The position numbers and the translations under genes were made by a program. A stretch of DNA of 46,142 bases. Origin: Candidatus Uhrbacteria bacterium. GTDB lineage: Bacteria > Patescibacteriota > Patescibacteriia > UBA9934 > GWF2-40-263. The stretch's first letter is position 1, and each line of letters starts with the position of its first letter. A model generated the notes under the pieces. The model saw only the letters and a list, made by a program, of their open reading frames with translations. It was not told where the DNA came from and did not search any database. This document shows positions 18,713-29,198 of this stretch, piece by piece. Where the stretch lies: contig JACQWJ010000010.1 of assembly GCA_016209325.1 (NCBI GenBank), positions 1 to 46,142 on the forward strand, written 5' to 3'.

Positions 18713-18742
18713 AGGGCTTTCCATAGAGGGGACATCCCATCG

Positions 18743-19081
18743 TTATTTCTTCTTCGGAGCAACGGCTTTCGTGGGGGCTGCGGTCTTCGGGGCGGCGGCA
18801 GGAGGGGCTGCCTCGGCTTTCTGCATTTTGCCCCCGTGACGAACGAACTTGCGCGTCAGGGAGAATTCGCCCAGTTTGTGACCGACCATCTCCTCAACCA
18901 CACGGACGGGTATATGTTCCTTGCCGTTGTGGACCCCGATCGTGAGTCCGACCATCTCCGGCGTAATCGTCGAGGCACGGGCCCATGTTTTGACAACCGT
19001 CCTACTTCCGGAAGGAAGCGCACGGACCTTTTTCATCAAGTTCTGGTCGAGATACGGACCTTTCTTAGCACTGCGTGACAT
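18743..19081 (-). CDS. rpsS: 30S ribosomal protein S19 with Ala/Pro/Lys-rich C-terminal tail
   Basis: [39 protein letters not shown]. Confidence 0.95.
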   Translation of the reverse strand: MSRSAKKGPYLDQNLMKKVRALPSGSRTVVKTWARASTITPEMVGLTIGVHNGKEHIPVRVVEEMVGHKLGEFSLTRKFVRHGGKMQKAEAAPPAAAPKTAAPTKAVAPKKK

Positions 19082-19097
19082 AAGCGGCTATGTATGA

Positions 19098-19940
19098 CTA
19101 TCCGACAAACCGTCCCTTGGGCCGACGGCGCAAGATCCGGGCGTCGGATGTCTTGTGTCGGCGTGTCTTGACACCAAGTGCCGGCTTGCCCGTGGGCGTC
19201 TTTGGATGCTTCAACCCGATGGAATTTCGCGCTTCGCCGCCTCCGTGGGGGTGGTCGACAGGGTTCATGGCCTTGCCACGGACCGTCGGACACACACCAC
19301 GATGACGCAGGCGTCCGGCTTTCCCCCAGCGCACGAGGCGGTAATCGGAGTTGGAAACCTGACCGATCGTTGCAAGACACGTACATGGGAGCATGCGCAT
19401 TTCCCCAGAGGGAAGTTTCACCGTCGCATTGGCACCCTCGATCGCCATCAGGTGAACCATGGCTCCGGCCCCATGCGCCATTTGCCCGCCCTTCCCCGCT
19501 TCTATTTCGATGTCATGCAAGGCGATGCCGACGGGAATGTGCTCAAGGGGAAGTCTATTCCCGAGCTTGATTTCTCCCTTGGAACGGGTGGAAACGACCT
19601 GATCTCCGACCCGCAGACCCTCTGGAGCCAACATGTAGCGTTTCTCGCCGTCCGCATAGAAGACGAGGGCCAAACGCGCACCACGGTTCGGGTCATACTC
19701 AATGGCCGAAACGACCGCTGGGACGTCAAATTTTTCACGGCGGAAATCGACCAACCGGACATAGCGTTTCGCTCCGCCTCCGCGATGACGGACGGTAATA
19801 CGTCCCTTCGTACGACCCGCATATTCCTTACGGATGCGGATGAGGGATTTTTCCGGTTCTGTTTTCGTGACATCGCGAAAACTTTGGACGCTTGAAATGC
19901 GCCGTCCGGCAGAAGTTGGCTTGTAACGTTTGACCGGCAT
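19098..19940 (-). CDS. rplB: 50S ribosomal protein L2
   Basis: [34 protein letters not shown]. Confidence 0.97.
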   Translation of the reverse strand: MPVKRYKPTSAGRRISSVQSFRDVTKTEPEKSLIRIRKEYAGRTKGRITVRHRGGGAKRYVRLVDFRREKFDVPAVVSAIEYDPNRGARLALVFYADGEKRYMLAPEGLRVGDQVVSTRSKGEIKLGNRLPLEHIPVGIALHDIEIEAGKGGQMAHGAGAMVHLMAIEGANATVKLPSGEMRMLPCTCLATIGQVSNSDYRLVRWGKAGRLRHRGVCPTVRGKAMNPVDHPHGGGEARNSIGLKHPKTPTGKPALGVKTRRHKTSDARILRRRPKGRFVG

Positions 19941-19960
19941 AAATGGAGGAAACAGCGCCC

Positions 19961-20452
19961 TTAGACGCCTTCGTGAATCTTCAACGTCTGACCCTTAGGC
20001 ACGCTCACGATGGCTTTCTTCCAAGCCTTCTGCATTCCCCGGATCCGTCCAAAACGGACGGGCTCGCGACGCATATTCTGCATACGCACGCTCATCGGAG
20101 TCACACCATATACGGCCTTTATCGCCTGGCGCACCTGCACCCGAGTCGCATGATTCTGCACGACGAATGCATATTGGCCCAAGGAAGACTGGGCTGCCGC
20201 CTTTTCCGTCACCACGGGTCGCAACAGGACATCGGCTAATCCGGAAGGGACCAGCGCCTGCGATTTACGATCGGTCACAGGAGTGACAGACGCAGATGCG
20301 GTCGGATGTTTGGCCACGCGTCTCCTTGCGTCCTTCCCAGAAGACTGGACGGGAACGTCTGCTGTTGCCGAGGACGTCTCAGGACGTTCCATAACCTTTC
20401 CGCCTTCCACTTCCTGCTCCTTCTGTTTTTTGAAACGATCGAGGAATCCCAT
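19961..20452 (-). CDS. rplW: 50S ribosomal protein L23 with ~70-aa N-terminal extension
   Basis: [43 protein letters not shown] after a Lys/Ser/Thr-rich N-terminus. Confidence 0.92.
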   Translation of the reverse strand: MGFLDRFKKQKEQEVEGGKVMERPETSSATADVPVQSSGKDARRRVAKHPTASASVTPVTDRKSQALVPSGLADVLLRPVVTEKAAAQSSLGQYAFVVQNHATRVQVRQAIKAVYGVTPMSVRMQNMRREPVRFGRIRGMQKAWKKAIVSVPKGQTLKIHEGV

Positions 20453-20454
20453 AC

Positions 20455-21099
20455 TTATGACTTGGCCTGTTTGGCGTACAGCTGAACAAGGGTGTTAACC
20501 GCTTCGGAAGAGGCGAGCACAAACTCGTGACGTAAAACGTCAACGATGTTCAAGCTGCGTGCCGAAATGGCCGTCACGTGCGGGAGGTTGCGCACAGCGC
20601 GCGGAAGTCCCCGATTCTCCGGCTCGACAATGATGAGGGTCTTTTTGCCGAAAACCGGCAGCTTGCCCAAGAAGGCGGCTGCGTTCCTTGTTTTCGCCTC
20701 CGGGAGACGCAGGGAATCCACGGCCACAAATTTCTCTCCACGGACTTTGTCAGTCAAAGACATGGCGAGCGCAGCACGCTTGGCTTGGCGATTCATTTTG
20801 ACCCCGAACACGCGCTCATTGGTCGGTCCGAAGGTCACGCCCCCTCCCACCCAAATAGGGGAACGTGTAGATCCGTGACGGGCGCGGCCTGTTCCTTTTT
20901 GTTTCCAAGGCTTCCGTCCACCACCCCGCACCTCACCGCGACCTTTCGTATGGGCGATGACGGAACGGGCATTGGCCTGTTGGGCGATGACGGACTCATG
21001 CACGAGCGCGGGATTCACCTCGACTCCAAAGAGGGCGTCGTCCAGTTCCACGTCACCCACCCGAGCCCCTTCCTGGTTGTACAGGGTTACTTTTGCCAT
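20455..21099 (-). CDS. rplD: 50S ribosomal protein L4
   Basis: GGGRKPWKQKGTGRARHGSTRSPIWVGGGVTFGP. Confidence 0.96.
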   Translation of the reverse strand: MAKVTLYNQEGARVGDVELDDALFGVEVNPALVHESVIAQQANARSVIAHTKGRGEVRGGGRKPWKQKGTGRARHGSTRSPIWVGGGVTFGPTNERVFGVKMNRQAKRAALAMSLTDKVRGEKFVAVDSLRLPEAKTRNAAAFLGKLPVFGKKTLIIVEPENRGLPRAVRNLPHVTAISARSLNIVDVLRHEFVLASSEAVNTLVQLYAKQAKS

Positions 21100-21707
21100 A
21101 ACGTTGCGCCTTCACGCACATGAATACACAAAAGGCCTCCGCGCGCTCCGGGCACGGCTCCTTTCAAGGCTAAGATGTGCTTTTCCGAATCGACCGAGAC
21201 GATTTCCAAATTCTTGACAGTGACGCGCGCGGCTCCCATGTGGCCGGCCATGCGCTTTCCCTTTTGGACCGGTCCTTGGCGGCGGGAAGCGATAGATCCC
21301 GGCATGCGCAATTGGTCCTTGTGCCCGTGGGAGGCAGGACTTCCGCTGAAGTGGTGGCGCTTGACGACACCCGCGAACCCGCGACCTTTGGTAACACCAA
21401 CAACGTCGACATGTTCCCCGGGTTGGAACGTGGAAACCGCGACCTGGTCACCGCGCTTCAAGTCGGTCTGCGGTACGCGGAATTCCCGCAGCACACCAAA
21501 CAGCGAAAGACCAGCAAGATGTCCCGTCTCGGGTTTATTCAGGCTCCGACGGGGATCGCAGCCGATCTGAACGGCAATGGATCCATTTGCTTCCTCCACG
21601 CGGGTCACCACACAGGGTTCGGCGTGAACCAACGTGACAGGAATGACCGTTCCGTCTTCACGAAACTGCTGTGTCATCTCAAGTTTGCGTCCAACGATGA
21701 ATTTCAT
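21087..21707 (-). CDS. rplC: 50S ribosomal protein L3
   Basis: GRKLEMTQQF, VVGVTKGRGFAGVVKRHHFSGSPASHGH, RMAGHMGAARVTVKNLEIV. Confidence 0.96.
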   Translation of the reverse strand: MKFIVGRKLEMTQQFREDGTVIPVTLVHAEPCVVTRVEEANGSIAVQIGCDPRRSLNKPETGHLAGLSLFGVLREFRVPQTDLKRGDQVAVSTFQPGEHVDVVGVTKGRGFAGVVKRHHFSGSPASHGHKDQLRMPGSIASRRQGPVQKGKRMAGHMGAARVTVKNLEIVSVDSEKHILALKGAVPGARGGLLCIHVREGATLWQK

Positions 21708-21737
21708 AGCGTGCTTGGGCGTGCCAACTTAAAAGCC

Positions 21738-21814
21738 AGAAGCCGGAGGCGTCTTCACCTCATCCGCGAAGACGAACGCTTCCAACTTCTAGCCTTTAGG
21801 GAAAACGAAAGGCT
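21738..21814 (-). promoter_or_regulatory. Tandem hairpins upstream of rplC (candidate leader/attenuator)
   Basis: AGCCTTT...AAAGGCT (21791-21797/21808-21814) followed on the minus strand by an imperfect hairpin 21790-21738 ending GGCTTTT. Confidence 0.45.
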
Positions 21815-21959
21815 TTGTTCGGAATCTTCACATGTACCGAATACGTCGCTCCTTGCGCGTCGCGCCAAATCCCCAGGAAGGTTATCGTGATCTGTTTAGA
21901 CCTGATACACACGAACTTTCTTCCCCGTTTGTCGCTCCGCGTTCCCCACAAAGGGAATC

Positions 21960-22292
21960 TTACATTTTGATTTCGATGTCAACGCCTGCCGGCAGGTTGA
22001 GGCTCATGAGCGCGTCCATCGTGCGTTCGGTCGGCTCGACGATGTCGATGATCCGCTTATGCACCCGCATCTCGTACTGTTCCCGAGAATTCTTGTAGAT
22101 GAAGGTGGATCGGTTCACGGTATACCGACGCTTCTCGGTTGGAAGCGGAACGGGACCAAAGATTTTCGCTCCTGTTCGCTCAGCCGTCTTCATGATCGTC
22201 TGTGCGGCCTGATCGATGATCTTGTGGTCGTACGCACGGATTTTGATCCGAATACGCTGCTTGACCTCTTCTTCAGTTTTCGCATGGGACAT
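21960..22292 (-). CDS. rpsJ: 30S ribosomal protein S10
   Basis: [40 protein letters not shown]. Confidence 0.96.
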   Translation of the reverse strand: MSHAKTEEEVKQRIRIKIRAYDHKIIDQAAQTIMKTAERTGAKIFGPVPLPTEKRRYTVNRSTFIYKNSREQYEMRVHKRIIDIVEPTERTMDALMSLNLPAGVDIEIKM

Positions 22293-22327
22293 CTGCGGCA
22301 CAGCTTCCAAAAAGATCAGCGGGATTC

Positions 22328-22380
22328 CCGGAGGCCGGGAGCCAAGGCGCACATGTTTCGCCCTCGCTTCCGGCCTCCGG
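22328..22380 (-). promoter_or_regulatory. Strong 15-bp hairpin between tuf and rpsJ (attenuator/processing element)
   Basis: CCGGAGGCCGGGAGC (22328-22342) vs GCTTCCGGCCTCCGG (22366-22380), one non-Watson-Crick position. Confidence 0.5.
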
Positions 22381-22393
22381 ATCCCCATCGGTG

Positions 22394-23587
22394 TTACTTA
22401 AGGATTTTGGTCACGACGCCGGCTCCGACTGTGTGGCCGCCTTCCCGGATGGCGAAACGCTGCTTTTCCTCGAGGGCCACCGGCTGGATGAGCTTGACGT
22501 TCATGTTGACCGTGTCGCCCGGCATGACCATTTCCGTGCCGGCGGGAAGCGTAATTTCGCCCGTCACGTCGGTGGTGCGGATGTAGAACTGGGGCTTGTA
22601 GCCGTTGAAGAAGGGCTTGTGGCGGCCACCTTCCTCCTTCGACAAGGCGTAAATTTCAGCCTCAAATTCGGTGTGGGGGGTCACCGATCCGGGCTTGACG
22701 AGAACCATGCCGCGCTCGACGTCTTCTTTCTTGATACCACGGAGCAGGAGACCGGCATTGTCCCCGGCGCGTCCCTCATCGAGGAGCTTGTTGAACATCT
22801 CGATGCCCGTCACCACACTCTTCATGTTCTCAGGGCGCAGACCGACGAGCTCGACATCCTCGTTAATCTTGATCATACCGCGCTCGATGCGTCCGGTCAC
22901 GACCGTGCCGCGCCCTTCAATGGAAAACACGTCCTCAACCGGCATAAGGAAGGGTTTGTCGGTCTCGCGCACCGGCTCCGGAATGTAGGTATCCAAGGCG
23001 TTCAGGATATCCATGATGGGCTTAGCGGCTGCCTCGTCGCTGGGATTCTCGAGGGCCTTCAGGGCGGAACCACGGATGACAGGGACCTGGTCACCAGGGA
23101 AATCGTACTTCTTGAGGAGGTCGCGGACCTCCTCCTCGACGAGGTCGATGAGTTCCGGATCGTCAACCATGTCCACCTTGTTCAGAAAGACGACAATGGC
23201 CGGAACACCGACCTGGCGGGCGAGCAGAATATGTTCGCGTGTCTGGGGCATGGGACCATCGGCAGCACTCACGACCAAAATCGCACCGTCCATCTGGGCC
23301 GCGCCTGTGATCATGTTCTTGATGTAGTCCGCGTGTCCGGGACAGTCGACGTGGGCGTAGTGGCGGTTCGCGGATTCGTATTCACAGTGCGCTGTCGCAA
23401 TCGTAATACCGCGAGACTTGGACTCCGGTGCCTTGTCCAGATCATCAACGCCTTTCTTCTGGGCGATAAGCCCTTTGGCGTTCAAAACCGCGAGCAACGC
23501 GGCGGTGGTTGTGGTCTTACCGTGGTCGACGTGGCCGATCGTGCCCACGTTGACGTGCGGCTTGTTGCGTTGGAATGCTTCTGCCAT
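22394..23587 (-). CDS. tuf: Elongation factor Tu
   Basis: [49 protein letters not shown]. Confidence 0.98.
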   Translation of the reverse strand: MAEAFQRNKPHVNVGTIGHVDHGKTTTTAALLAVLNAKGLIAQKKGVDDLDKAPESKSRGITIATAHCEYESANRHYAHVDCPGHADYIKNMITGAAQMDGAILVVSAADGPMPQTREHILLARQVGVPAIVVFLNKVDMVDDPELIDLVEEEVRDLLKKYDFPGDQVPVIRGSALKALENPSDEAAAKPIMDILNALDTYIPEPVRETDKPFLMPVEDVFSIEGRGTVVTGRIERGMIKINEDVELVGLRPENMKSVVTGIEMFNKLLDEGRAGDNAGLLLRGIKKEDVERGMVLVKPGSVTPHTEFEAEIYALSKEEGGRHKPFFNGYKPQFYIRTTDVTGEITLPAGTEMVMPGDTVNMNVKLIQPVALEEKQRFAIREGGHTVGAGVVTKILK

Positions 23588-23698
23588 AGGGATTGGCTCA
23601 ATGTCGCGGCTTGTCACGCGGTCCGTCCGAGAACGAAACGGGTGCAAAACAAACCAAATAGGCCGCGGATCGTGAATTAATGAATGAGAAGTGGCGCC

Positions 23699-23727
23699 AC
23701 TATAACAGGGAGGAAAAAATCACGCAA
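23699..23727 (-). promoter_or_regulatory. Putative tuf promoter (TTGCGT-17-TATAGT)
   Basis: Minus strand: -35 at 23727-23722, -10 at 23704-23699, 17-bp spacer. Confidence 0.6.
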
Positions 23728-23744
23728 GTCGCAAACGTTCCTTC

Positions 23745-24239
23745 CTACTCGATCGGTTCCAGATAGAACTGTTCCTCGCCTGTCTCCCCTTCCCCACCCT
23801 CCACTTTGGGGGGTTGCGAAATGGGAGGATGATCGGGTTCCTTTCCCCTCAGGTGTTCGAGGGTCTGGGCCATCGCGTCCCGCTCGGCATCCGTGAGTCG
23901 GGCGGGATCCCACGTTTGTCCGGAAGTCTGAACGCCTCCCATCACGTCCCATATGCGCTTCGATTCGAAGGGCGGAAGCGGTGCCGAAGGGGCGAGGGGT
24001 GCTACGGGCGAAGACATCGCCTGATCGGGAGGGGGGGACGGCACATCGGTGTCGGCCGTATCGGACTTCCCTTCCGTACCAGGAGGGAAAGAGGACATGG
24101 GTGCGGGAATGTCCATGAGGACTTCGTAGGCCTCAAGGCTCATGAGCACATAGGCGTCCGACCCCTCCGGATCCGTGACGATGATGCGGTCGCCCGTGCG
24201 CCGCACCAAAGAAAGAATGCGTTGAAATTTCCCATCCAT
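23745..24239 (-). CDS. Hypothetical protein with Phd/YefM-like N-terminal segment
   Basis: MDGKFQRILSLVRRTGDRIIVTDPEGSDAYVLMSLEAYEVLMD; Pro/Ser-rich C-terminus. Confidence 0.65.
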   Translation of the reverse strand: MDGKFQRILSLVRRTGDRIIVTDPEGSDAYVLMSLEAYEVLMDIPAPMSSFPPGTEGKSDTADTDVPSPPPDQAMSSPVAPLAPSAPLPPFESKRIWDVMGGVQTSGQTWDPARLTDAERDAMAQTLEHLRGKEPDHPPISQPPKVEGGEGETGEEQFYLEPIE

Positions 24240-24336
24240 AGTGGCGCTATTTTGCGTGAACGCACGCCGCCTGTCAAGCCGGCGGAAACGGCCAGGCCGC
24301 GCTGTATCCGATTGTGCTATACTGGCCCGCATCCCT

Positions 24337-24882
24337 ATGTTTTCCCCCGTCCTTCTCCTGCTGATCATCGCCTTGATCGGACTGACCGCTGTGAGCATCT
24401 ATCTGAGTTGGTGGTTCTACTGGCAACTCCAACCGCTCATGCACGGCGGAGGCCCATACGTCCCATCGCAGGCCGAGGAGGTGCGGCGAATGGTGGAAGC
24501 TGCAGAACTCACTCCTTCGGACGTGGTATACGACCTCGGTTCCGGAGACGGACGCATCCTCTTTCATGCCGTCGCGTCATCCGGCTGCCAAGGTGTGGGA
24601 TACGAAATCGATCCGGGGCTCGTCCGGCGGGCGCAAGCGGAAACGACTGCCAAAGGATTAGACGAACAGCTGCGTTTTGAGCGTAAAAATTTTTGGCACG
24701 TTCCCCTCGGGAATGCGACGGTGGTCTTTCTCTACCAGCTTCCCCGCACCATGAAGGGCCTGAAGAGGAAACTCTGCCGGGAACTGCCGGTAGGAGCACG
24801 GATCGTCTCGAACAACTTCGTCTTTCCCGGCTGGGAACCCGAGCGGATCGACGGAACCGTCCGACGGTACCGTCATCGGTAG
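24337..24882 (+). CDS. Membrane-anchored class I SAM methyltransferase (FAM173-like)
   Basis: N-terminal TM, VVYDLGSGDGRILFHAV, GVGYEIDPGLVRRAQ. Confidence 0.78.
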   Translation: MFSPVLLLLIIALIGLTAVSIYLSWWFYWQLQPLMHGGGPYVPSQAEEVRRMVEAAELTPSDVVYDLGSGDGRILFHAVASSGCQGVGYEIDPGLVRRAQAETTAKGLDEQLRFERKNFWHVPLGNATVVFLYQLPRTMKGLKRKLCRELPVGARIVSNNFVFPGWEPERIDGTVRRYRHR

Positions 24883-24898
24883 ATCTGGGGACAGACAG

Positions 24899-24926
24899 AA
24901 AAACGGACCCGCTGGGTCCGTTTTTT
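24899..24926. terminator. Bidirectional intrinsic terminator between methyltransferase and fusA
   Basis: AAAAACGGACCC gct GGGTCCGTTTTTT. Confidence 0.88.
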
Positions 24927-24936
24927 CTCGCGCATT

Positions 24937-27033
24937 CTAGGTGATACGCCGGTTGGTGCCACTCCGCGCGGCGATGATGGTTTCCGCCACGTTGCGGGGA
25001 ATGTCCTGATAGTGGTCAAATTGCATGCTGTAGCTCGCGCGACCCTGGGTCATGGAGCGAAGTGAGGTCGCGTAACCGAACATCTCGGCCAAGGGAACCA
25101 TGGCGGAAATGACCTTAACACCCGACCGCTCAATCATCTCCAAAATCTGACCACGTTTGGAATTGATGTCTCCCATGACGGATCCCATGAAATCCTCGGG
25201 GGTGACCACCTCCACTTTCATGATGGGCTCGAGGAGGACGAGCCCGGCCTTGCGGGTCGCATCTTGAAACGCCATCGATCCGGCGATCTTAAACGCGGCC
25301 TCGTTCGAGTCCACTTCGTGGTAACTGCCGTCGAAGACCGTCACTTTGACGTCAATGAGTGGATAGCCGGCAAGCACGCCACGGTCGGCGGCTTCGTGGG
25401 CGCCCTTCTCGATCGGGGCGATAAATTCGCGCGGAATGACGCCTCCCTTGATTTCTTCGACGAACTCGAATCCCTTACCGGGCTCGCTCGGCTCCACACG
25501 CAAGACGCAGTGCCCGTATTGTCCGCGTCCGCCGCTCTGGCGGATATACTTCCCTTCCGCCTCGGCCTTGCCGTGGATCGTTTCCTTGTAAGCGACCTGG
25601 GGCTGACCAACGGTGGCCTCAACCTTGTATTCCCGCCGCATGCGATCAACGATGATGTCCAGATGGAGCTCACCCATGCCCGCAATAATGATCTGAAGAG
25701 TCTCTTCGTCGGTTCGCACGCGAAATGTCGGATCCTCTTCAGCGAGCTTGGCCAGAGCGACACCCATCTTCTCCTGGTCAACCTTCGTCTTCGGTTCGAT
25801 CGCGACCGAGATGACGGGTTCGGGAAACACAATGGATTCGAGAACGATGGGATGATCGATGTCGGACAACGTATGTCCGGTAAACGTCGCCTTGAGCCCC
25901 ACGGCCGCCGCGATTTCTCCCGCGTAGACCTCATCCACGTCCTCGCGGTGGTTGGCATGAAGGCGAACGATGCGCCCAATGCGCTCCTTATCGCCAGTCG
26001 AGCTGTTCAGCACGTAGGAACCGGCCTTCAGGGTGCCGGAATACACCCGAAAAAATGCAAGCTTTCCGACGAAAGGGTCGGCGGCGATCTTGAACGCCAG
26101 AGCCGCGAACGGCTCCGCATCGTCCGCCTTACGCTCGATCTGCTGGTCCGGATGGTCGGGATCAAAGCCGACGACGGGAGGAATGTCGAGCGGAGATGGC
26201 AGGTACGCATTCACCGCATCCAACAGAAGCTGCACTCCCTTGTTCTTCAGAGCGGACCCGCACATGACGGGAAAAATTTCCCCCTGGATGACAGCCTTGC
26301 GAAGCGTGGCGCGCAGTTCTTCGGACGTGAGCTCGCCGCCAGCCAGATATTTCTCCATGAGCACTTCCTCGTTTTCGGCGATAGCCTCGATCATCTTTCC
26401 CCGCCACTCGACAGCTGAAGCGGCATAGGCCTCCGGGATTGCCGTTTCTTCCACGTCCTTGCCCATGTCATCCTTGAAGATGTGGGCCTTCTGGTCGATG
26501 AGATCGATGATACCCACGAACTGGTCCTCCGTGCCAATCGGTAGCTGGATGGGGTGGGCCTTCTTCGACAGGCGCGTATGGATGGAATCCAAATCTTTGA
26601 AAAAGTCAGCGCCTGTGCGGTCGAGCTTGTTGATGAAGCAGATGCGGGGAACCTTGTAGTCGTCCGCGTAGCGCCAGTTAGTTTCGGACTGAGGCTCAAC
26701 GCCGGCCACCCCGTCGAACACAGTCACAGCCCCGTCAAGCACGCGGAGCGAACGCTTCACCTCGACGGTGAAGTCGATGTGTCCGGGAGTATCGATCAGG
26801 TTGATGCGATGACCCTTCCAAAAGCAGGTCGTGGCGGCCGCGGTGATCGTAATGCCGCGCTCGCGTTCCTGCTCCATCCAGTCCATGGTGGCTTCCCCCT
26901 CATGAACTTCGCCAATCTTGTGCTTCTTGCCGGTATAAAAAAGGACACGCTCGCTCACCGTGGTCTTACCAGCATCAATATGGGCAATGATGCCGATATT
27001 ACGGGTTTTTTCCAAATGATATTCTCGGGGCAT
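24937..27033 (-). CDS. fusA: Elongation factor G
   Basis: [50 protein letters not shown]. Confidence 0.98.
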   Translation of the reverse strand: MPREYHLEKTRNIGIIAHIDAGKTTVSERVLFYTGKKHKIGEVHEGEATMDWMEQERERGITITAAATTCFWKGHRINLIDTPGHIDFTVEVKRSLRVLDGAVTVFDGVAGVEPQSETNWRYADDYKVPRICFINKLDRTGADFFKDLDSIHTRLSKKAHPIQLPIGTEDQFVGIIDLIDQKAHIFKDDMGKDVEETAIPEAYAASAVEWRGKMIEAIAENEEVLMEKYLAGGELTSEELRATLRKAVIQGEIFPVMCGSALKNKGVQLLLDAVNAYLPSPLDIPPVVGFDPDHPDQQIERKADDAEPFAALAFKIAADPFVGKLAFFRVYSGTLKAGSYVLNSSTGDKERIGRIVRLHANHREDVDEVYAGEIAAAVGLKATFTGHTLSDIDHPIVLESIVFPEPVISVAIEPKTKVDQEKMGVALAKLAEEDPTFRVRTDEETLQIIIAGMGELHLDIIVDRMRREYKVEATVGQPQVAYKETIHGKAEAEGKYIRQSGGRGQYGHCVLRVEPSEPGKGFEFVEEIKGGVIPREFIAPIEKGAHEAADRGVLAGYPLIDVKVTVFDGSYHEVDSNEAAFKIAGSMAFQDATRKAGLVLLEPIMKVEVVTPEDFMGSVMGDINSKRGQILEMIERSGVKVISAMVPLAEMFGYATSLRSMTQGRASYSMQFDHYQDIPRNVAETIIAARSGTNRRIT

Positions 27034-27094
27034 AAGAGGGGATGTGGTGGTACGCAAAGCCAAACGCGCCCCAGAGGGAGAGGCGCGGGGGATA

Positions 27095-27562
27095 TTAGCG
27101 GGCGAAGTGGGCGAAGGCGCGGTTGGCTTCGGCCATCTTCTGGACGTCCATCCGCTTCTTCACGGCATCTCCTTCGTTTTTGGAGGCGGCCACGAGCTCG
27201 TCGGCGAGCTTCTGGGCCATGGGACGGCCCTTCTTCAGGCGGGCGGCCAGGATGATCCAACGAAAGGCGAGATAAAACCGGCGTTCCCCGCGAACGGGAA
27301 TCGGCACCTGGTAGTTCGCACCGCCGACCCGCTTGCTCTTCACCTCGAGCGAGGGCATGGTGTTCTTGATGGCGAGATCGAACACTTCAAGAGGATCCTT
27401 CTCGGTCTTGACCGCGATGAGCTCGAATGCGTCGTAGACCACCTGCTGGGCCACGGTCTTCTTGCCGTCGTGCATGATGTAGTTGATGAGCTTCGCGACC
27501 CGCACGTCCTGAAACTTACTGTCGGGGAGGATGGTTCGTACGGTGGCTTGTTTTCCACGCAT
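27095..27562 (-). CDS. rpsG: 30S ribosomal protein S7
   Basis: [40 protein letters not shown]. Confidence 0.96.
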   Translation of the reverse strand: MRGKQATVRTILPDSKFQDVRVAKLINYIMHDGKKTVAQQVVYDAFELIAVKTEKDPLEVFDLAIKNTMPSLEVKSKRVGGANYQVPIPVRGERRFYLAFRWIILAARLKKGRPMAQKLADELVAASKNEGDAVKKRMDVQKMAEANRAFAHFAR

Positions 27563-27636
27563 AAGATAAAAACACTTCCGGCCGGCATGATTCCCTGCGT
27601 GAGGTACTCCGCCGGAAAGCGGTGGTGATCAACGAA

Positions 27637-28068
27637 TTATTTCTTCTTCTTGGACTTCTTCTTCTTCATGCCGTAGAGGGAACGACTGCGGTTGCGGCCC
27701 TCGACACCTTGCGTGTCGTAAACGCCGCGCACCACATGGTAGCGGACGCCCGGCAGGTCCTTCACACGACCCCCGCGCACGAGCACGATCGAGTGTTCCT
27801 GAAGGTTGTGTCCCTCTCCGGGGATGTAGGCCGTGACTTCCATGCCGTTTGACAAGCGCACGCGCGCGATCTTGCGGATGGCCGAGTTCGGCTTCTTCGG
27901 CGTCATCGTGGTGACCTTGACGCATACGCCACGCTTGAAGGGACTTCCCTTGGCCAGCTCTGTGCGCCGGCGATGAAGCGAGTCAAGGCCGTACTGCATA
28001 GCTGGCGACTTGCTCTTTTCAGAAGTGGAATGACGTCCTTTGCGGATGAGCTGTTGAATCGTGGGCAT
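27637..28068 (-). CDS. rpsL: 30S ribosomal protein S12
   Basis: [48 protein letters not shown]. Confidence 0.97.
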   Translation of the reverse strand: MPTIQQLIRKGRHSTSEKSKSPAMQYGLDSLHRRRTELAKGSPFKRGVCVKVTTMTPKKPNSAIRKIARVRLSNGMEVTAYIPGEGHNLQEHSIVLVRGGRVKDLPGVRYHVVRGVYDTQGVEGRNRSRSLYGMKKKKSKKKK

Positions 28069-28215
28069 ACATGATAAAAAGGGAACTTCCTAAAAACAAG
28101 TCAAAGGATATCCCTGGAACGCCTGTATTGATCTGACAGGCAAAAAAGGTGCCCCAAGGGTATCATGGAGACGAAATCAGCGTCAACTTAAAGATTCTGT
28201 TGGTTAGATCAGATA

Positions 28216-28418
28216 TGGGGCTCCGCCCCAGAAACCCTGCTCCATTTTCTTTGCTCTGCCAAAGAAAATGGAGGAAAAGAAAGGCATTTCACTCACCCAT
28301 TCCGCGCTGCGGAACGTCGCTTGCCCGCCGGCGTCCCCGGAGATTACGCACGGGGGACTTGGCGGGCTGCGCTCGGACCGTCCTCGCGCGGCGATGCGGG
28401 GATCGGGTGGGGTGGATC
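28216..28418. repeat. Dispersed composite palindromic repeat, copy A
   Basis: Shares atggggctccgccccagaaaccctgctccattttctttgctctgccaaagaaaatggaggaaaagaaaggcatttcactc and later blocks with 29481-29702. Confidence 0.93.
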
Positions 28419-28435
28419 AGTTGCTGTAAAATTTC

Positions 28436-29110
28436 TTAACTTAGGAGAAAACCGTACAGCCCGGCGCAGCTCCTTCCAAGGAGGGCGTCGCAGGAGGCGA
28501 ATGCGGGGAGGCTCACGAAGAAGAACACGTTTATGCCGACGAAGGAAAGTAGCACAAGGACGAGGAGGACATTCGGGCCGAGGGATGCCACGCGTTCGCG
28601 CAGGCCGGCCCAGCGAGGGGCGTCAAACAGGGCGAAAAAAAGCTTGGAACCATCGAGCGGATGGACGGGGATCAGGTTAAAAAACAGCAGGAATAAGTCG
28701 GTCAGGACAAGGAAAAACAGGAAGGCGACAAGCAGGGTCGAAGACGCGCCGATGCCCGCCGGCAGGAGCAGACGCATAGCACCAGCGGCCAGGACCGCGA
28801 GCAGCAGGTTAGACCCGGGTCCAGCCAAGCCGACCGCAACGCTGTCCCACTTGGGATGGCGCAAATTGTAGGGGTTGTAAGGAACGGGCTTGGCCCAACC
28901 GAACCCTAAAAGGAGGAGAGGGAGAAAACCAGCAAGATCAAGGTGTGCCAGGGGATTCAGGCTCAGGCGCCCTTCCCGCTCCCCCGTGCGATCTCCGAGC
29001 CACTTGGCCACGAGCGCGTGGGAAAACTCGTGGACGGTCAGGGCCGTCACGATGGCGGCTAGCCAGGCCACCGCCAGGGCCGGGGCGTGAGCGAGGAGGC
29101 TCAGAAACAT
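28436..29110 (-). CDS. Site-2-protease-like M50 metallopeptidase
   Basis: TALTVHEFSHALVAKWLGD (HExxH), NLIPVHPLDGSKL, multiple TM. Confidence 0.85.
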   Translation of the reverse strand: MFLSLLAHAPALAVAWLAAIVTALTVHEFSHALVAKWLGDRTGEREGRLSLNPLAHLDLAGFLPLLLLGFGWAKPVPYNPYNLRHPKWDSVAVGLAGPGSNLLLAVLAAGAMRLLLPAGIGASSTLLVAFLFFLVLTDLFLLFFNLIPVHPLDGSKLFFALFDAPRWAGLRERVASLGPNVLLVLVLLSFVGINVFFFVSLPAFASCDALLGRSCAGLYGFLLS

Positions 29111-29198
29111 ACCGGGACATGATACTCCCCTTGCACGCCCCCGTCGACCGTGGTAGAGTCCCACCGCTTTTTTGTTTTCCTCGCTACGTTTCCACCGT

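Noticed and set aside
22391-23680. 429-aa plus-strand ORF
   Set aside because: Complement of tuf; EF-Tu is certain.
25264-26418. 384-aa plus-strand ORF
   Set aside because: Complement of fusA.
28149-28680. Small ORFs such as MGLRPRNPAPFSLLCQRKWRKRKAF inside the dispersed repeats
   Set aside because: They are translations of the palindromic repeat present in both copies, not protein-coding evidence.
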